DNA from: Pseudomonas baetica
GTDB taxonomy: Bacteria > Pseudomonadota > Gammaproteobacteria > Pseudomonadales > Pseudomonadaceae
Assembly (NCBI RefSeq): GCF_019733355.1
Contig: NZ_JAIHLQ010000020.1
Coordinates: 1 to 64,000 of the forward strand
Direction of reading: 5' to 3'
DNA length: 64,000 nt
The notes below the pieces were generated by a model. The model was not told the origin of the DNA, did not search any database, and worked only from the letters and a program-made list of their open reading frames with translations. This document shows positions 24,747 through 34,098 of this stretch, in pieces. Position 1 is the first letter of the stretch. The number at the start of each line of letters is the position of its first letter. The position numbers were made by a program, and so were the translations under genes.

Positions 24747-26540
24747 ATGAGCTCTGAAAACATACGATCTATTGAGCTTCAACAGAAGAAAATTCTCAAT
24801 CTTCTAGTTTCCGAGGGGAAGATCACCAATTCACAGGCTCAGTCGTTACCGCCGTCTGAGTCCGTTGAGTCGATCATCCCAGACATTGCTCGGATGACGA
24901 ATAACGAGGACGCATTAGTTGCTGCTGTAGCAACAGCATTGAGTCGTCCTGCATTTGTCGAGGTTGAAGAGGGGCGGAAAGCTGTCCTACCGGGCCCCTC
25001 TGAAAACTACTGCGTTTACGATGGCATTGTGTTTCTGACCAATCCTCTGGATCAGCGGTCCATTTCACGAGCTTTGGCTTGGGCCCGTCAGAAAAAGAAC
25101 GAAGGGGAGCTGAAGACCGATAGCGAGCTTCGTGTTGGCGTCATTGGTGCAGCCAAACTAGACGGGTTACGCAACACCGTTATCGATGATGATGAAGTCA
25201 TCACCGCAGATGGTGAACAAGCTAAACAGCTTGCTGCCAAGCGTATTGACGACATGATTCGTGAAGCTGCATCGAAGGACGCTACCGATATCCATCTGCA
25301 GCCCACGCAGGGTGATCGGGTTCAGGTGCGCTATCGCATCGATGGTGATCTTCGAACCCAAAGAACCTATTTAAACACCCTTCATGACTCTATCTGCCGG
25401 GTGGCGATTGAAACTCGAAGCAACCTGATTCTTGAAACAGGTACTCCCCAGGACGGCAAATTCAGCTTCGATTTGACGGGCAATAAAAAAATCAACCTAC
25501 GGTTGAGCTCTTTGCCCGTCCAGCGCGGCTCTGATAAAGCGCTGAAGCTAGTGTTGCGTCTTCTCGGAAACAACACCCAGCTTTCTAGCCTTCCGCAGCT
25601 TGGCCTTTCGAAGCGCAACGAGGACATCTTGCGACGGCTAGGTAACCAGCCTAACGGTCTCATAGCTATGACCGGGCCGACTGGTTCTGGAAAAACAACC
25701 ACGCTCAGCGCTGTGCTCGTTGATGCATATCGCAATAACCCTGATCGTAACTACCACACCATCGAAGAGCCGGTTGAAATTCAGCATGAGGGGATGTCGC
25801 ATACTGAGTGCGGGAAACATCTGACTTTTGCTGACGCGCTTCGGGCCCTTTTGCGGCAAGACCCTGACGTTATTTACGTTGGTGAGATGCGTGATGAGGA
25901 GACGGCTGATCTGGGATTCAAGGCATCTCAAACTGGTCACTTGGTGCTAACTACCCTGCACACTAACAACGCCCACGAGTCGATCGGTCGACTTGAGCGA
26001 ATGAACATCCCGCTGGACATAATCGCTTCCAACACCTCTGCGTTTGCAGCCCAACGGCTAGTACGCCGACTTTGCAGCGGTTGCAAGGTTGAGTACAGAT
26101 TAAAAGATTCTGCGGCCCAGGCTTCGCTCTATGGTCTGAACCAGATATTCAATGGGGACACCGATGTCTGCCTCTATCGCGCCAACCCCAAGGGTTGTGA
26201 GAAGTGCGGGCATGAATCGGGTGGCATGAAAGGCAGGGCTGGCATCTTGGAAATCCTTGAGTTCACGCCTGATATCCAGGAAGCAATCCTGGCTGGCGTG
26301 CCGCCTAACACCATGCGCAGGAACGCAATTGCGGACGGCTCCTTCCTCGATCTCTGGGACGATGGTTTGCGTCTGGTCAAGGCCGGCATCACCAGCTTCG
26401 AAGAGCTCGAAAAGCATCTGCGTCCTTATTTGACTGACCGCCTAAGTGCAGGCCGGGCAAGTCAGCATGGGGCCAAGGGCTTGTCACATCCGGCCGGGCA
26501 ACAAACACCTTCGCATCTTCGAATTCAGCCACAGCTCTGA
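24747..26540 (+). CDS. pilQ: PilQ, assembly ATPase of the type IVb pilus
   Basis: 597 residues of the GspE/PilB superfamily. Walker A is GPTGSGKT (310-317), the Asp box and Walker B lie in DPDVIYVGEMRD, the His box is LVLTTLHTNNAHES, and a tetracysteine zinc site follows (CSGC ... CEKC). It powers pilin polymerisation. The 275 nt after it before pilS hold no convincing gene. Confidence 0.92.
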   Translation: MSSENIRSIELQQKKILNLLVSEGKITNSQAQSLPPSESVESIIPDIARMTNNEDALVAAVATALSRPAFVEVEEGRKAVLPGPSENYCVYDGIVFLTNPLDQRSISRALAWARQKKNEGELKTDSELRVGVIGAAKLDGLRNTVIDDDEVITADGEQAKQLAAKRIDDMIREAASKDATDIHLQPTQGDRVQVRYRIDGDLRTQRTYLNTLHDSICRVAIETRSNLILETGTPQDGKFSFDLTGNKKINLRLSSLPVQRGSDKALKLVLRLLGNNTQLSSLPQLGLSKRNEDILRRLGNQPNGLIAMTGPTGSGKTTTLSAVLVDAYRNNPDRNYHTIEEPVEIQHEGMSHTECGKHLTFADALRALLRQDPDVIYVGEMRDEETADLGFKASQTGHLVLTTLHTNNAHESIGRLERMNIPLDIIASNTSAFAAQRLVRRLCSGCKVEYRLKDSAAQASLYGLNQIFNGDTDVCLYRANPKGCEKCGHESGGMKGRAGILEILEFTPDIQEAILAGVPPNTMRRNAIADGSFLDLWDDGLRLVKAGITSFEELEKHLRPYLTDRLSAGRASQHGAKGLSHPAGQQTPSHLRIQPQL

Positions 26541-26815
26541 CCTTTACTGAGTGGCGACACCTATGGAATTTGGGAAGGGTGTTTTGGATAGCGTGTCCCC
26601 ACAACATCCAAGACAATCTTGCAGTGCAGATATCTCCCGGAAAACAGGGCGATGGATGGCATTCGGATGGGGGATTTCGATTCACCCCTGTCCTGCATGA
26701 GGTCTTTAGCTCTGTCATGGACGGCCGCCTCGGCGGTACCAGTAGCACCTAGCAGCAGATTCAGCTCACATCATCTGCGTTTACAAACAGTCATGAAAAC
26801 CGAGGCAACTCCGAG

Positions 26816-27283
26816 ATGAAACACCAACACCGAGTTTCAAACCAAGCGCTGAAAGTTCAGAAGGGCTTCACCCTTCTGGAAATCGTAATCGCAATCGCCA
26901 TCCTGGCCATGCTGGCTGCGTACATTCTGCCTGGCTTGCTCCAGAACAAGGAAGACGCCAAGTACAGCACCGCGCTGACACAGCTCGAGAAAGACTTCCC
27001 GTCCGCCATTACGCGTCAGGTATCCCGTACCAATACCTGCTCCAGCACCTCGATCACCAAACAGCTGCTGCTCGCGCGTGGCCTGCCGACCACCACCGTA
27101 TGGAACACTGACTGGAGTGTCGCTGGTGTGACCTCGAACACCGTCACCATCAACTACACCATCGATTCAACGGATGCCAAAACCGCTTCTGATATGGCAA
27201 CCGCCCTTTCCTCGAATAACAACGTGCAGTCGGCAACTGCCTCTGGTAACACCCGGATCGCTGTCACTTACCGCTGCAACTGA
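26816..27283 (+). CDS. pilS: PilS, major type IVb prepilin
   Basis: 155 residues. A long basic leader ends in KG|FTLLEIVIAIAILAML, the class III prepilin cleavage site with Glu at +5. Two Cys in the mature part (NTC near 64 and the last-but-one residue, C154) can form the D-region disulfide. Codon use here is more C-rich at third positions than in flanking genes, suggesting high expression. No prepilin peptidase (PilU) is in the window, so cleavage must rely on a host or distant enzyme. Confidence 0.9.
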   Translation: MKHQHRVSNQALKVQKGFTLLEIVIAIAILAMLAAYILPGLLQNKEDAKYSTALTQLEKDFPSAITRQVSRTNTCSSTSITKQLLLARGLPTTTVWNTDWSVAGVTSNTVTINYTIDSTDAKTASDMATALSSNNNVQSATASGNTRIAVTYRCN

Positions 27284-27298
27284 TCGGGAAATGAGATA

Positions 27299-28468
27299 AT
27301 GGCTTACTGGCAGATTCGCTACATCGGAGAGTCCGGCTCCATCGAAACTTCTTCGTCAATCAAAGCAGAGAGTCGCGAGCAAGCCATTACTCTCTCCGGT
27401 CGCCCCCCGGCCTTCATCCAGCAAGTAAAGATTGATCACCTGGGTGCTGTAAAGGCTACGTTTGAGAAACGATTCCAACTTGTTGAACAGGTTCTGATTC
27501 TCTCTGCAATTGGTTCAAAGCTGGCGAGCGGTAAAACAATCGGCAAGGCAATCAAGGAGTCGGTCGATCATGAGCGTCTTGGCATTACCTACGCCGAGCT
27601 AGATCAGTGCGAAACCCCCAAAGAATATTTTACCAAGCTGCGGTTTGATGAAACCGCAATCTTGGTTGCGGACGCCGGCGAGAAGGCAGGAAAGCTATCC
27701 GAATCGCTCTTCAGAGCTTCAAAAGCTATTCAGGAGCGGATTAACGCCAAGAAAGAATTCGGTAAGGCCATGCAGCAAGGCCTCCTCTATACGGTCCTGG
27801 GATGCTTGTTCATGATTGGTATCCCGCTATGGGCTGGCGGCACAATGCACGACTTCATTGAGGTTCAACGCATTCCGCTTAAACTCAACAGCATGAGTAA
27901 AATGATCATGTTTCTGTACATGGTCTACACCCAGTATTTTGTCTTCTTGATTGCTGCAGTCGCCGCTACCTATGTATTCCGGGAGAAAATCTGGGACAAC
28001 ATTCGTACGCTGCCGATCTTTTCATTCATCAACGACCGGATGAAGATCTCCCGAGGACTCGATTTTGTAACCTCTTACCAGCTGTTACTGGGTAGCGGTT
28101 TCAACAACCTTCAGAGCTTTCGGTTTCTCGCAGTGCGATCGAAGGGGCTTAGCCATCGCCTTTACCTAGAGGCGGCTGACCGGTTGACTGAAGGCCGTCA
28201 GCTCTCTGATGTGTTTGACAGTCCGGAATGGCCCACGATTGTCCATCAAAACTTGCAGGGATTCGAGGAACAGGGCCCCAGCGGCCGGGATATGATCCTC
28301 TCGAATCTCAACGAAGCCTTGCGTGCCTATTACCTCGAGTATTCCTCACGTGTCAGTAGAGCGGCTTCGATGCTCGGTTTTGCAATGATGATTCTCACCA
28401 TCATGATGTTCGCAATCGGGTTCTACATGCCGATTGTAAACCTCAACTCAGCGTTGAAACAGATGTGA
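27299..28468 (+). CDS. pilR: PilR, inner-membrane platform protein
   Basis: 389 residues of the GspF/PilC superfamily: two repeated cytoplasmic helical domains and about three membrane segments (VLGCLFMIGIPLWAG, FVFLIAAVAATYVF, and the C-terminal MLGFAMMILTIMMFAIGF). It couples the ATPase to pilin assembly. Confidence 0.88.
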   Translation: MAYWQIRYIGESGSIETSSSIKAESREQAITLSGRPPAFIQQVKIDHLGAVKATFEKRFQLVEQVLILSAIGSKLASGKTIGKAIKESVDHERLGITYAELDQCETPKEYFTKLRFDETAILVADAGEKAGKLSESLFRASKAIQERINAKKEFGKAMQQGLLYTVLGCLFMIGIPLWAGGTMHDFIEVQRIPLKLNSMSKMIMFLYMVYTQYFVFLIAAVAATYVFREKIWDNIRTLPIFSFINDRMKISRGLDFVTSYQLLLGSGFNNLQSFRFLAVRSKGLSHRLYLEAADRLTEGRQLSDVFDSPEWPTIVHQNLQGFEEQGPSGRDMILSNLNEALRAYYLEYSSRVSRAASMLGFAMMILTIMMFAIGFYMPIVNLNSALKQM

Positions 28469-28989
28469 GATCTCGCGATGCCCAAGCGGGCTTCACTCTT
28501 TTGGAGATCATTTTCGTGCTGGCTATCATGGCAATCCTCAGCACTGCGATCTTGCCCCCAGTACTTGAGCGGATCACCGAGGCAAAGGTAGAGGGGTCTA
28601 TCGGGCAAGCTCAAATGATTTTGCAGATTTGCGAGATCGCTAGAACGAAAGTTCTGGCTACATCTGTAGATGCCCGGGGCCGATACACCCATACCTATGG
28701 CTCTCTAGATAACTGGGCATCGACCACGGTGCTTCAGTCGAAGCTGACCACCAACTACGACCTGGCTACAAAAAATGCCCTTGGTTCCCAGATCCTGGTG
28801 AAGTTCGACGCGGCCAGGTGCTACGTGGCAGTTGACCTACCGTTCCTACAGAGCGACTACGGTGGCTATTCAACCGAAACTGTAGGTGGGAAGACTCGGG
28901 TGATAGTCACCACGCGAATCAAGAATTCCTCATACCCATCTTGGGTTGTCAATCAGAAACGGATTTTGCACGATGAAGAAACACGCTGA
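28465..28989 (+). CDS. Minor prepilin
   Basis: GTG 28465 overlaps the pilR stop (GTGA). A short leader ends AG|FTLLEIIFVLAIMAIL, a clear prepilin N-terminus with Glu at +5. The mature part has two Cys. It is a likely minor pilin that primes or tips the pilus. Confidence 0.82.
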   Translation: MRSRDAQAGFTLLEIIFVLAIMAILSTAILPPVLERITEAKVEGSIGQAQMILQICEIARTKVLATSVDARGRYTHTYGSLDNWASTTVLQSKLTTNYDLATKNALGSQILVKFDAARCYVAVDLPFLQSDYGGYSTETVGGKTRVIVTTRIKNSSYPSWVVNQKRILHDEETR

Positions 28990-29983
28990 TCGCAGTAGAA
29001 TCAAAGCTCAGGCGGGCTTCACACTCATCGAGCTGTCAGTAGTTTTGTCAATTCTCGCGCTTATGGCTGTGTTTACGGTTCCTAAGCTTATGGAGTCGAT
29101 CAACGAGAGGCGCGTCAGCTTGACTATTCAAGAGACGCAAACTTTCTTGGATGCTGTGCGCACATATCGAATGAAGAATGGGGTCTGGCCGGCCAGTCCA
29201 AGCTGCACAGACGCCCAGATCGTGCTTCAAGGTACGGCCCCACCGATGCTCGCGGGAGTTGCCAACAAGAACAAATTCAACTCAGCCATTAACACCTCTT
29301 GCACCGTTTACACCTTCAGCATTTCTCAAAACATTATTGCGGACTGGGATGGGGATGTTGCGAACGGTTTGCCTGCGACCACTATCACAAATACGTCAAG
29401 CCATACTGTTAGGACAACTATTGGTGTCCCAGGTACAGAGCCGGCCCTTGATTCGAAATTGAGTCGCATCGCAACTGGTGATCCCGAAGACAACAGAATG
29501 AAAACTGCTCTCCTGATGGGGCAGCAAACCATTGCAGAAGGTGGTGATATTCAGCTTTCCAAGGTCAACCCTAAGGTTACCGCTTTGAATGGGGAGCTAG
29601 AGCTTGCATCCGGCTCGGGAAGCGTAAGCATCGCGACTAACAATATTCTGACAGTTGACAATATTAAGATTAGGTCGAGGAATAACGCTCTCCTTTCGGA
29701 TCTGCTACCGAACTATGTTCAGAAAGGCACATACCTTGTCAGACATGGCTGGGGCGTTATAAAGCCGACTTGCTCGAATGGAGGTCTCCCTAGGGCTTCG
29801 TTACGGCCTGGCATGATGTCTGGTGGTTACGACCCTGGTGTCACTGGTAGCGGTATTTTCGGGTTCGTGTACCGGCTTATCGACAACGGAAGCATGTGGG
29901 TTGTCCAGACGGATATCTGGGGGACCGCGGAAGAGCGGAACAAGCTGGACTCGCTCGTAGACGTGTACTGCTATTACCCCTAA
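28973..29983 (+). CDS. pilV: PilV-like tip pilin
   Basis: The ATG at 28973 is preferred; the frame opens 27 nt earlier without a ribosome site. The leader ends AG|FTLIELSVVLSILALM. At 336 residues it is much longer than a pilin, as in PilV adhesins, whose C-terminal part determines recipient recognition. No shufflon recombination repeats or recombinase are seen at the 3' end, so the tip appears fixed. The stop is followed by a GCCTC/GAGGC hairpin. Confidence 0.72.
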   Translation: MKKHADRSRIKAQAGFTLIELSVVLSILALMAVFTVPKLMESINERRVSLTIQETQTFLDAVRTYRMKNGVWPASPSCTDAQIVLQGTAPPMLAGVANKNKFNSAINTSCTVYTFSISQNIIADWDGDVANGLPATTITNTSSHTVRTTIGVPGTEPALDSKLSRIATGDPEDNRMKTALLMGQQTIAEGGDIQLSKVNPKVTALNGELELASGSGSVSIATNNILTVDNIKIRSRNNALLSDLLPNYVQKGTYLVRHGWGVIKPTCSNGGLPRASLRPGMMSGGYDPGVTGSGIFGFVYRLIDNGSMWVVQTDIWGTAEERNKLDSLVDVYCYYP

Positions 29984-30023
29984 GCCTCACAAGAGGCGTT
30001 CGCCACTATAGGTTAACTGATAA

Positions 30024-31220
30024 GTGCCGTACTCAGTCATCATCGCCAAGCCCACAAAGGACTGCAATGCAGATTGCACTTACTGTTCTGCGCCTCCCGA
30101 CGGCAATGCAGGGTGGACCTTCGACGATTTCCGGAAGATGTTCGATCGGCTTGTTGATTCCTTCACCCCTAACGTGCAGTGGATCTGGCACGGCGGGGAG
30201 CCGATGCTCATGAAGCCTGAGTTCTACATCAAGTGTGCTGAATACGCTCGGGCGCGCCACCCTGGTGTGAAGTTTGCTATTCAGACCAACCTTCTGGCCT
30301 ACAAGTCCTCGCGCTGGAAAGATGTCTTTGAAGACGTCTTTGAAGGTCGTATCTCAACCAGTTATGACCCTTATAAGCGCTACCGCACTGTTAAGGGGTC
30401 GGCTGACACATACGACAGATTGTTCTGGCGCGCTATGGATGCGGCGATTGGCGATGGGTTTCGTCCACTTGTCATCGGTGTGTATGACGAAGGTGCTGCC
30501 CCGGCTGCAATGGAGATGTATGACCGAGCTAAGGCCTATGGTGTATACGGCTTCGACATTCGATTCAACTACGCGTATCCGGCCGGTCGGGTCAGAGATT
30601 CTGGCATGCTGATAAAACCAAACACGTATGGTCAGATGCTGGTAGATCTGTACGATCGCTGGGTCAAGGATCTGCCTATTTTCAACATCACGCCTCTGGA
30701 TCAGATGCTCCAGAAGGTTGCTGGTTACCGAAGCACTCTGTGCCCTTGGACGAAGTCTTGCGGCGGTAAGTTTTTAACCATCGATCCAGACGGTTCAGTA
30801 TTCAATTGCAGTGAGTTCAGTGACCTTGGTGATGAGCGCTACCGATTTGGCAATATTCTGACGGGTGAGGTCCAAGGTTCCACTCCTGTAGAGGTAAAAT
30901 TCTACCCGCCGGCCGAGATCGTTTCTGCCTTAGCTGCGTCGCCTGCGTCCAAAGAGATTATGCGGCGTCAAATAAAGTTTCCGGTCGACTGCCGGTCTTG
31001 TGATCATTTCATCGAATGTGAAGGTGGTTGCGCCCGAGATTCGGTTTTGTTTGAGCGCGGCATGGGTGGCAAGTTTGGATACTGTGAGAGCTGGAAAATG
31101 GTTTTCACCAGGCTCAAGGAATCAGTGGCAAGCGGCGAGGCTGATAAGCTGCTTTTGAAGCTTGGCATCACCCCTGCGGATGCTCACTCGCGCATTTCAG
31201 ACCTGAGCAAGGTGTCCTGA
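30024..31220 (+). CDS. Radical SAM/SPASM protein 1
   Basis: 398 residues, GTG start. The 4Fe-4S motif CNADCTYC is at 14-21, followed by WHGGEP (SAM-binding GGE). C-terminal SPASM-type cysteines lie in CPWTKSCGG, NCSEF, CRSCDHFIECEGGC and YCESW. Such enzymes install radical-based changes, often on ribosomally made peptides. It is most like the protein at 45392, sharing the C-terminal GGC-x-RGM-x-CxSWK pattern. It overlaps the next gene by 1 nt. Confidence 0.9.
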   Translation: MPYSVIIAKPTKDCNADCTYCSAPPDGNAGWTFDDFRKMFDRLVDSFTPNVQWIWHGGEPMLMKPEFYIKCAEYARARHPGVKFAIQTNLLAYKSSRWKDVFEDVFEGRISTSYDPYKRYRTVKGSADTYDRLFWRAMDAAIGDGFRPLVIGVYDEGAAPAAMEMYDRAKAYGVYGFDIRFNYAYPAGRVRDSGMLIKPNTYGQMLVDLYDRWVKDLPIFNITPLDQMLQKVAGYRSTLCPWTKSCGGKFLTIDPDGSVFNCSEFSDLGDERYRFGNILTGEVQGSTPVEVKFYPPAEIVSALAASPASKEIMRRQIKFPVDCRSCDHFIECEGGCARDSVLFERGMGGKFGYCESWKMVFTRLKESVASGEADKLLLKLGITPADAHSRISDLSKVS

Positions 31221-32362
31221 TGCTCCAGGTCTACTTGAAGCCAACAAATTACTGCAATGTTGGGTGTGATTTCTGTTACCTGCCTGATGAAGTCAGGTCC
31301 AATAAGAAACGAATGACAACGGAGACGTTGGAGCACTCGCTGCAGCTGATCCGGGATCTTGCTGCACGAGAGGGGCACGACCGTGTATCGATCCTCTACC
31401 ATGGTGGCGAGCCTCTTACTCTGGCCTCAGAAGTATTGTTCGAATTCTCTGATGCCGTGCGTCAGGGGCTTGTTGGGCTTGAAGTACAAGAATCTATCCA
31501 AACCTCATTGATCCCTCTGCGCCCGGGCCACATTGCTTTTTTGCGTGAGCGTTGCGGCGCCTTCATTGGCTCCTCCATCGACTTTTCTGGCCGAACTATC
31601 AATGGTTCTAGCAGCCGGTACGTAGACCTTTGGATGGATAAGGTTCAGTTGGCCCGGGACAATGGCCTCGAGGTTGGACCTGTCATGGTGCCGACCCGCG
31701 GCGAGCTAGGCAGGGCGCCCGAGATCTACGCATGGTTCAAGAGCAATGGTTTCAAACATTTCAACATCGAACGCTACAACAGCCAAGGCGGTGATGAGAA
31801 TCGCCCTGATAACCGTGAGCACGCAACATTTCTCCGTGATTTATTCGACATCTCGATGGCTGACCTACGTCAGTTCGGCTCGTGCGTTACCAACAATGCT
31901 GTGGGTGCCTCGATAGCCGGTGTATTGAACGGGCAGCCAGGAGAGCGTTGGGGCGGGACTTGCCAGCGTGACTTTCTTGTAATAAATCCGGACGGCTCTC
32001 TCAACTCATGTCCTGACAGGATGGAGTATGAAGTCGACGCCTGGCCTAAGGCCTCTGATGGTATCGATGCATTTCAGTCTAGCCCTGCGCGCAAGGGTTG
32101 GATCAGAGTCCAGCATATCGAGCACGTCGAAAACCACTGCCGAAAATGCGAGTTCCGGAGCTGGTGCAAGTCCGGCTGCCCGATCACTGCGCATCAGGTG
32201 CATTCAGGACTGGGTGAGTGCGCTGGATATCGATCGCACTTAAACCATGTCCAGGATTTTCTGAGCTCGGCGGATGGAGTCCGGCTGGCTTCTTCATATC
32301 TAGCGGCAGCTGGAATATACGGGTACGACCCCTACACCTACGGCATAGAGCGTATTCAGTGA
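31220..32362 (+). CDS. Radical SAM/SPASM protein 2
   Basis: 380 residues. Cluster motif CNVGCDFC (12-19), YHGGEP for SAM, then a SPASM region: TCQRDFLVINPDGSLNSCPD, CRKCEFRSWCKSGC and a final ECAGY. It is coupled to its neighbours at both ends (TGATG and GTGA overlaps), so genes 1-3 are probably made in fixed proportion and may work as a complex or in sequence. Confidence 0.9.
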   Translation: MLQVYLKPTNYCNVGCDFCYLPDEVRSNKKRMTTETLEHSLQLIRDLAAREGHDRVSILYHGGEPLTLASEVLFEFSDAVRQGLVGLEVQESIQTSLIPLRPGHIAFLRERCGAFIGSSIDFSGRTINGSSSRYVDLWMDKVQLARDNGLEVGPVMVPTRGELGRAPEIYAWFKSNGFKHFNIERYNSQGGDENRPDNREHATFLRDLFDISMADLRQFGSCVTNNAVGASIAGVLNGQPGERWGGTCQRDFLVINPDGSLNSCPDRMEYEVDAWPKASDGIDAFQSSPARKGWIRVQHIEHVENHCRKCEFRSWCKSGCPITAHQVHSGLGECAGYRSHLNHVQDFLSSADGVRLASSYLAAAGIYGYDPYTYGIERIQ

Positions 32363-33477
32363 GCATCGGCGCACCTGATTTCGATCACATGGTTTACGTG
32401 CGACTGATCGAGGCCTGCAACCTACATTGCGAGCACTGCTTTATCCCAAACAATCCAAAGCGGATGAGTTGGGCGCAGATTGAAGCAATTCCGGCTAAGG
32501 TCAAAACCTTCGCTGTTCCAGGTAGCACCATCCTGTTTCAAATGCATGGCGGGGAGCCAACTCTCGTAGGTGTCGAGTTGATGCGTAAAGTTGTTGTATA
32601 CCTGCGATCGAATCTTGAGGGATTCAAGGTCGTGTTCTCACTGCAAACAAATCTGATGAACTTCGACCTCAGGTGGGCCGACCTCTACAGAGATTTTTTT
32701 GACGGCGTTGTAGGCGTTTCTTGGGATCCGGTTATTCGTCGTACCAAGGCCAGCAAGCCTGGGTCCAATGTAGATTTCGAGGAGCGGTTCTGGCGAAATA
32801 TGGAATCCCTGCAGAGCGCTGGGCTTGAGCCGTACATGGTGATTACAACCACCAAGATCCTGATGCAACGGTTCAGAAACCCCTCAGACCTAATCGACTA
32901 CCTTCGCTCGAAAGGAATCCGTCACGTTCACTTTGAGAGGCTGACTAGGACCGGATATGCAATCACCAATTGGGATCGTATCGGTGTGACCAACCGCCAA
33001 TACAGTCTTTGGATCGCCCGGTTCGCTATGGCTTATTCTCGGTATATCGCGACTCCTCGAGATCACTACCAGGATATTCACATATCCCCACTAGACGGCT
33101 TGACTGAAAGCGTCCGGAGGCTTCGCAGTGGGCAGCGTGGAGGCTATGGATGCTTGTCTGGCGCTTGTGATACCCGGTTCCACACCTTTGACGATGGCGG
33201 CTACTACAAAGCTTGTACTGCACTCACATCCGAATCAAATAACCGTAACGCCATAGGCAGATCTGATGCCCAGCCGACTCGACTAGTTGAGATGCGCGAG
33301 GATCGCCAGATTGACTGTTATAGCTGTCAATTCAAGCCAATCTGCAGTTCAGGCTGCATGGCGACACCAAAAACGGATGAGAGCGGAGAGTGTGCCGGTG
33401 GGTTTACCGCGTTCAAGCTCATCAACGAGCAAATGGCTTTGGCTGAGCAGCCATCGCTGATTGCAGTCGCGGGATAG
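32359..33477 (+). CDS. Radical SAM/SPASM protein 3, LIAVAG tail
   Basis: GTG 32359 overlaps the previous stop (GTGA) and is chosen over the long upstream extension, which merely runs through the preceding gene. 372 residues. CNLHCEHC (20-27), MHGGEP, SPASM cysteines GACD, KACTAL, CYSCQFKPICSSGC and ECAGG. It ends SLIAVAG, a tail close to that of the products at 34099 and 47990. Confidence 0.88.
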   Translation: MSIGAPDFDHMVYVRLIEACNLHCEHCFIPNNPKRMSWAQIEAIPAKVKTFAVPGSTILFQMHGGEPTLVGVELMRKVVVYLRSNLEGFKVVFSLQTNLMNFDLRWADLYRDFFDGVVGVSWDPVIRRTKASKPGSNVDFEERFWRNMESLQSAGLEPYMVITTTKILMQRFRNPSDLIDYLRSKGIRHVHFERLTRTGYAITNWDRIGVTNRQYSLWIARFAMAYSRYIATPRDHYQDIHISPLDGLTESVRRLRSGQRGGYGCLSGACDTRFHTFDDGGYYKACTALTSESNNRNAIGRSDAQPTRLVEMREDRQIDCYSCQFKPICSSGCMATPKTDESGECAGGFTAFKLINEQMALAEQPSLIAVAG

Positions 33478-33717
33478 AACCCCTTGGGATCTTGAATAAT
33501 TCGGTAGTGTCGTTTTGGCTTCGTGATTGGGAAACCTGAATGTACTATCCCGATGTACTCCCACGTCCACCATTAGCTTGGTGAGCTGGGCGAGACTTCT
33601 GGTCGGGAATGGTCAGGACCTCTGAAGTATTGCTACATCCAAGTCCGGTTCCATCGGCAATGGGTGAGTAGTCGGTGCCGTATGGGCCGCGTTGATAATC
33701 TGGAGAGAAGGCGAATA
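33478..33717 (+). promoter_or_regulatory. Spacer ahead of the Cys-His peptide gene
   Basis: A 240-nt gene-free gap in an otherwise tightly packed block. No convincing promoter hexamers or terminator were seen. GGAGAGAAGG supplies the ribosome site for 33718. The gap suggests separate or boosted expression of the peptide gene. Confidence 0.35.
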
Positions 33718-34092
33718 ATGAGTAAATTTACTCCCAACAGGGTGCTGGCTACTTTGGCCGTGAGCGCGATCGCGGTAGCGGCGTTCAACAGCGTTGAAAC
33801 CAGATTCACAATCAACGAGACCCAGGCCGAACTGGAAGCTGACCACAACGTCGCCCAGATGCGGAAGCTGCTCGAAATGAACCCGATCAAGCCAATGGTA
33901 GAGCGGCATGCTGACACTCTGAACAGCGTCGTTAAGCACGAGGCCGTCCCGCGGATCAACAACATGCTTCTGGCCGCTACAGCAACCGCCAAGGACATGG
34001 ACTCCACGAACGTCGGCAATTGGGGCTATTGCCATAGTGCATGCCATGGCGCATGTCACGGTGCATGTCACGGTGCACGAGGCTGGCGCTAA
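33718..34092 (+). CDS. Candidate modified-peptide precursor with CHxA repeats
   Basis: 124 residues. ATG 33718 has GGAGAGAAGG upstream. A hydrophobic segment (about 9-23) suggests a membrane anchor or uncleaved signal. A helical, charged leader-like middle follows. The C-terminus has Gly-Asn-Trp-Gly-Tyr and then four tandem units CHSA-CHGA-CHGA-CHGA (105-120), closing with Arg-Gly-Trp-Arg. The repeats are 12-bp DNA units (34030-34077) with synonymous differences, so the peptide sequence is conserved. A leader-like body plus a short repetitive Cys/His core beside ten radical SAM genes is what a RiPP precursor looks like. The alternative is metal or heme binding, since each C-x3-C-H could act as a CX3CH site. 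Confidence 0.66.
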   Translation: MSKFTPNRVLATLAVSAIAVAAFNSVETRFTINETQAELEADHNVAQMRKLLEMNPIKPMVERHADTLNSVVKHEAVPRINNMLLAATATAKDMDSTNVGNWGYCHSACHGACHGACHGARGWR

Positions 34093-34098
34093 GGCAAT

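Noticed and set aside
26541..26815. Two short frames between pilQ and pilS, one ending in the pilS start.
   Set aside because: No ribosome site, poor composition and mutual overlap. Treated as spacer.
29000..29983. Possible shufflon at the 3' end of pilV.
   Set aside because: No inverted 19-bp-type recombination repeats and no rci-like recombinase gene were seen.
30001..30020. CCACTATAGGTT before the first radical SAM gene resembles the core of T7-type promoters.
   Set aside because: Only nine bases match, the rest of the T7 consensus is missing, and no single-subunit RNA polymerase gene is present. At most it is a weak relative of motif A.
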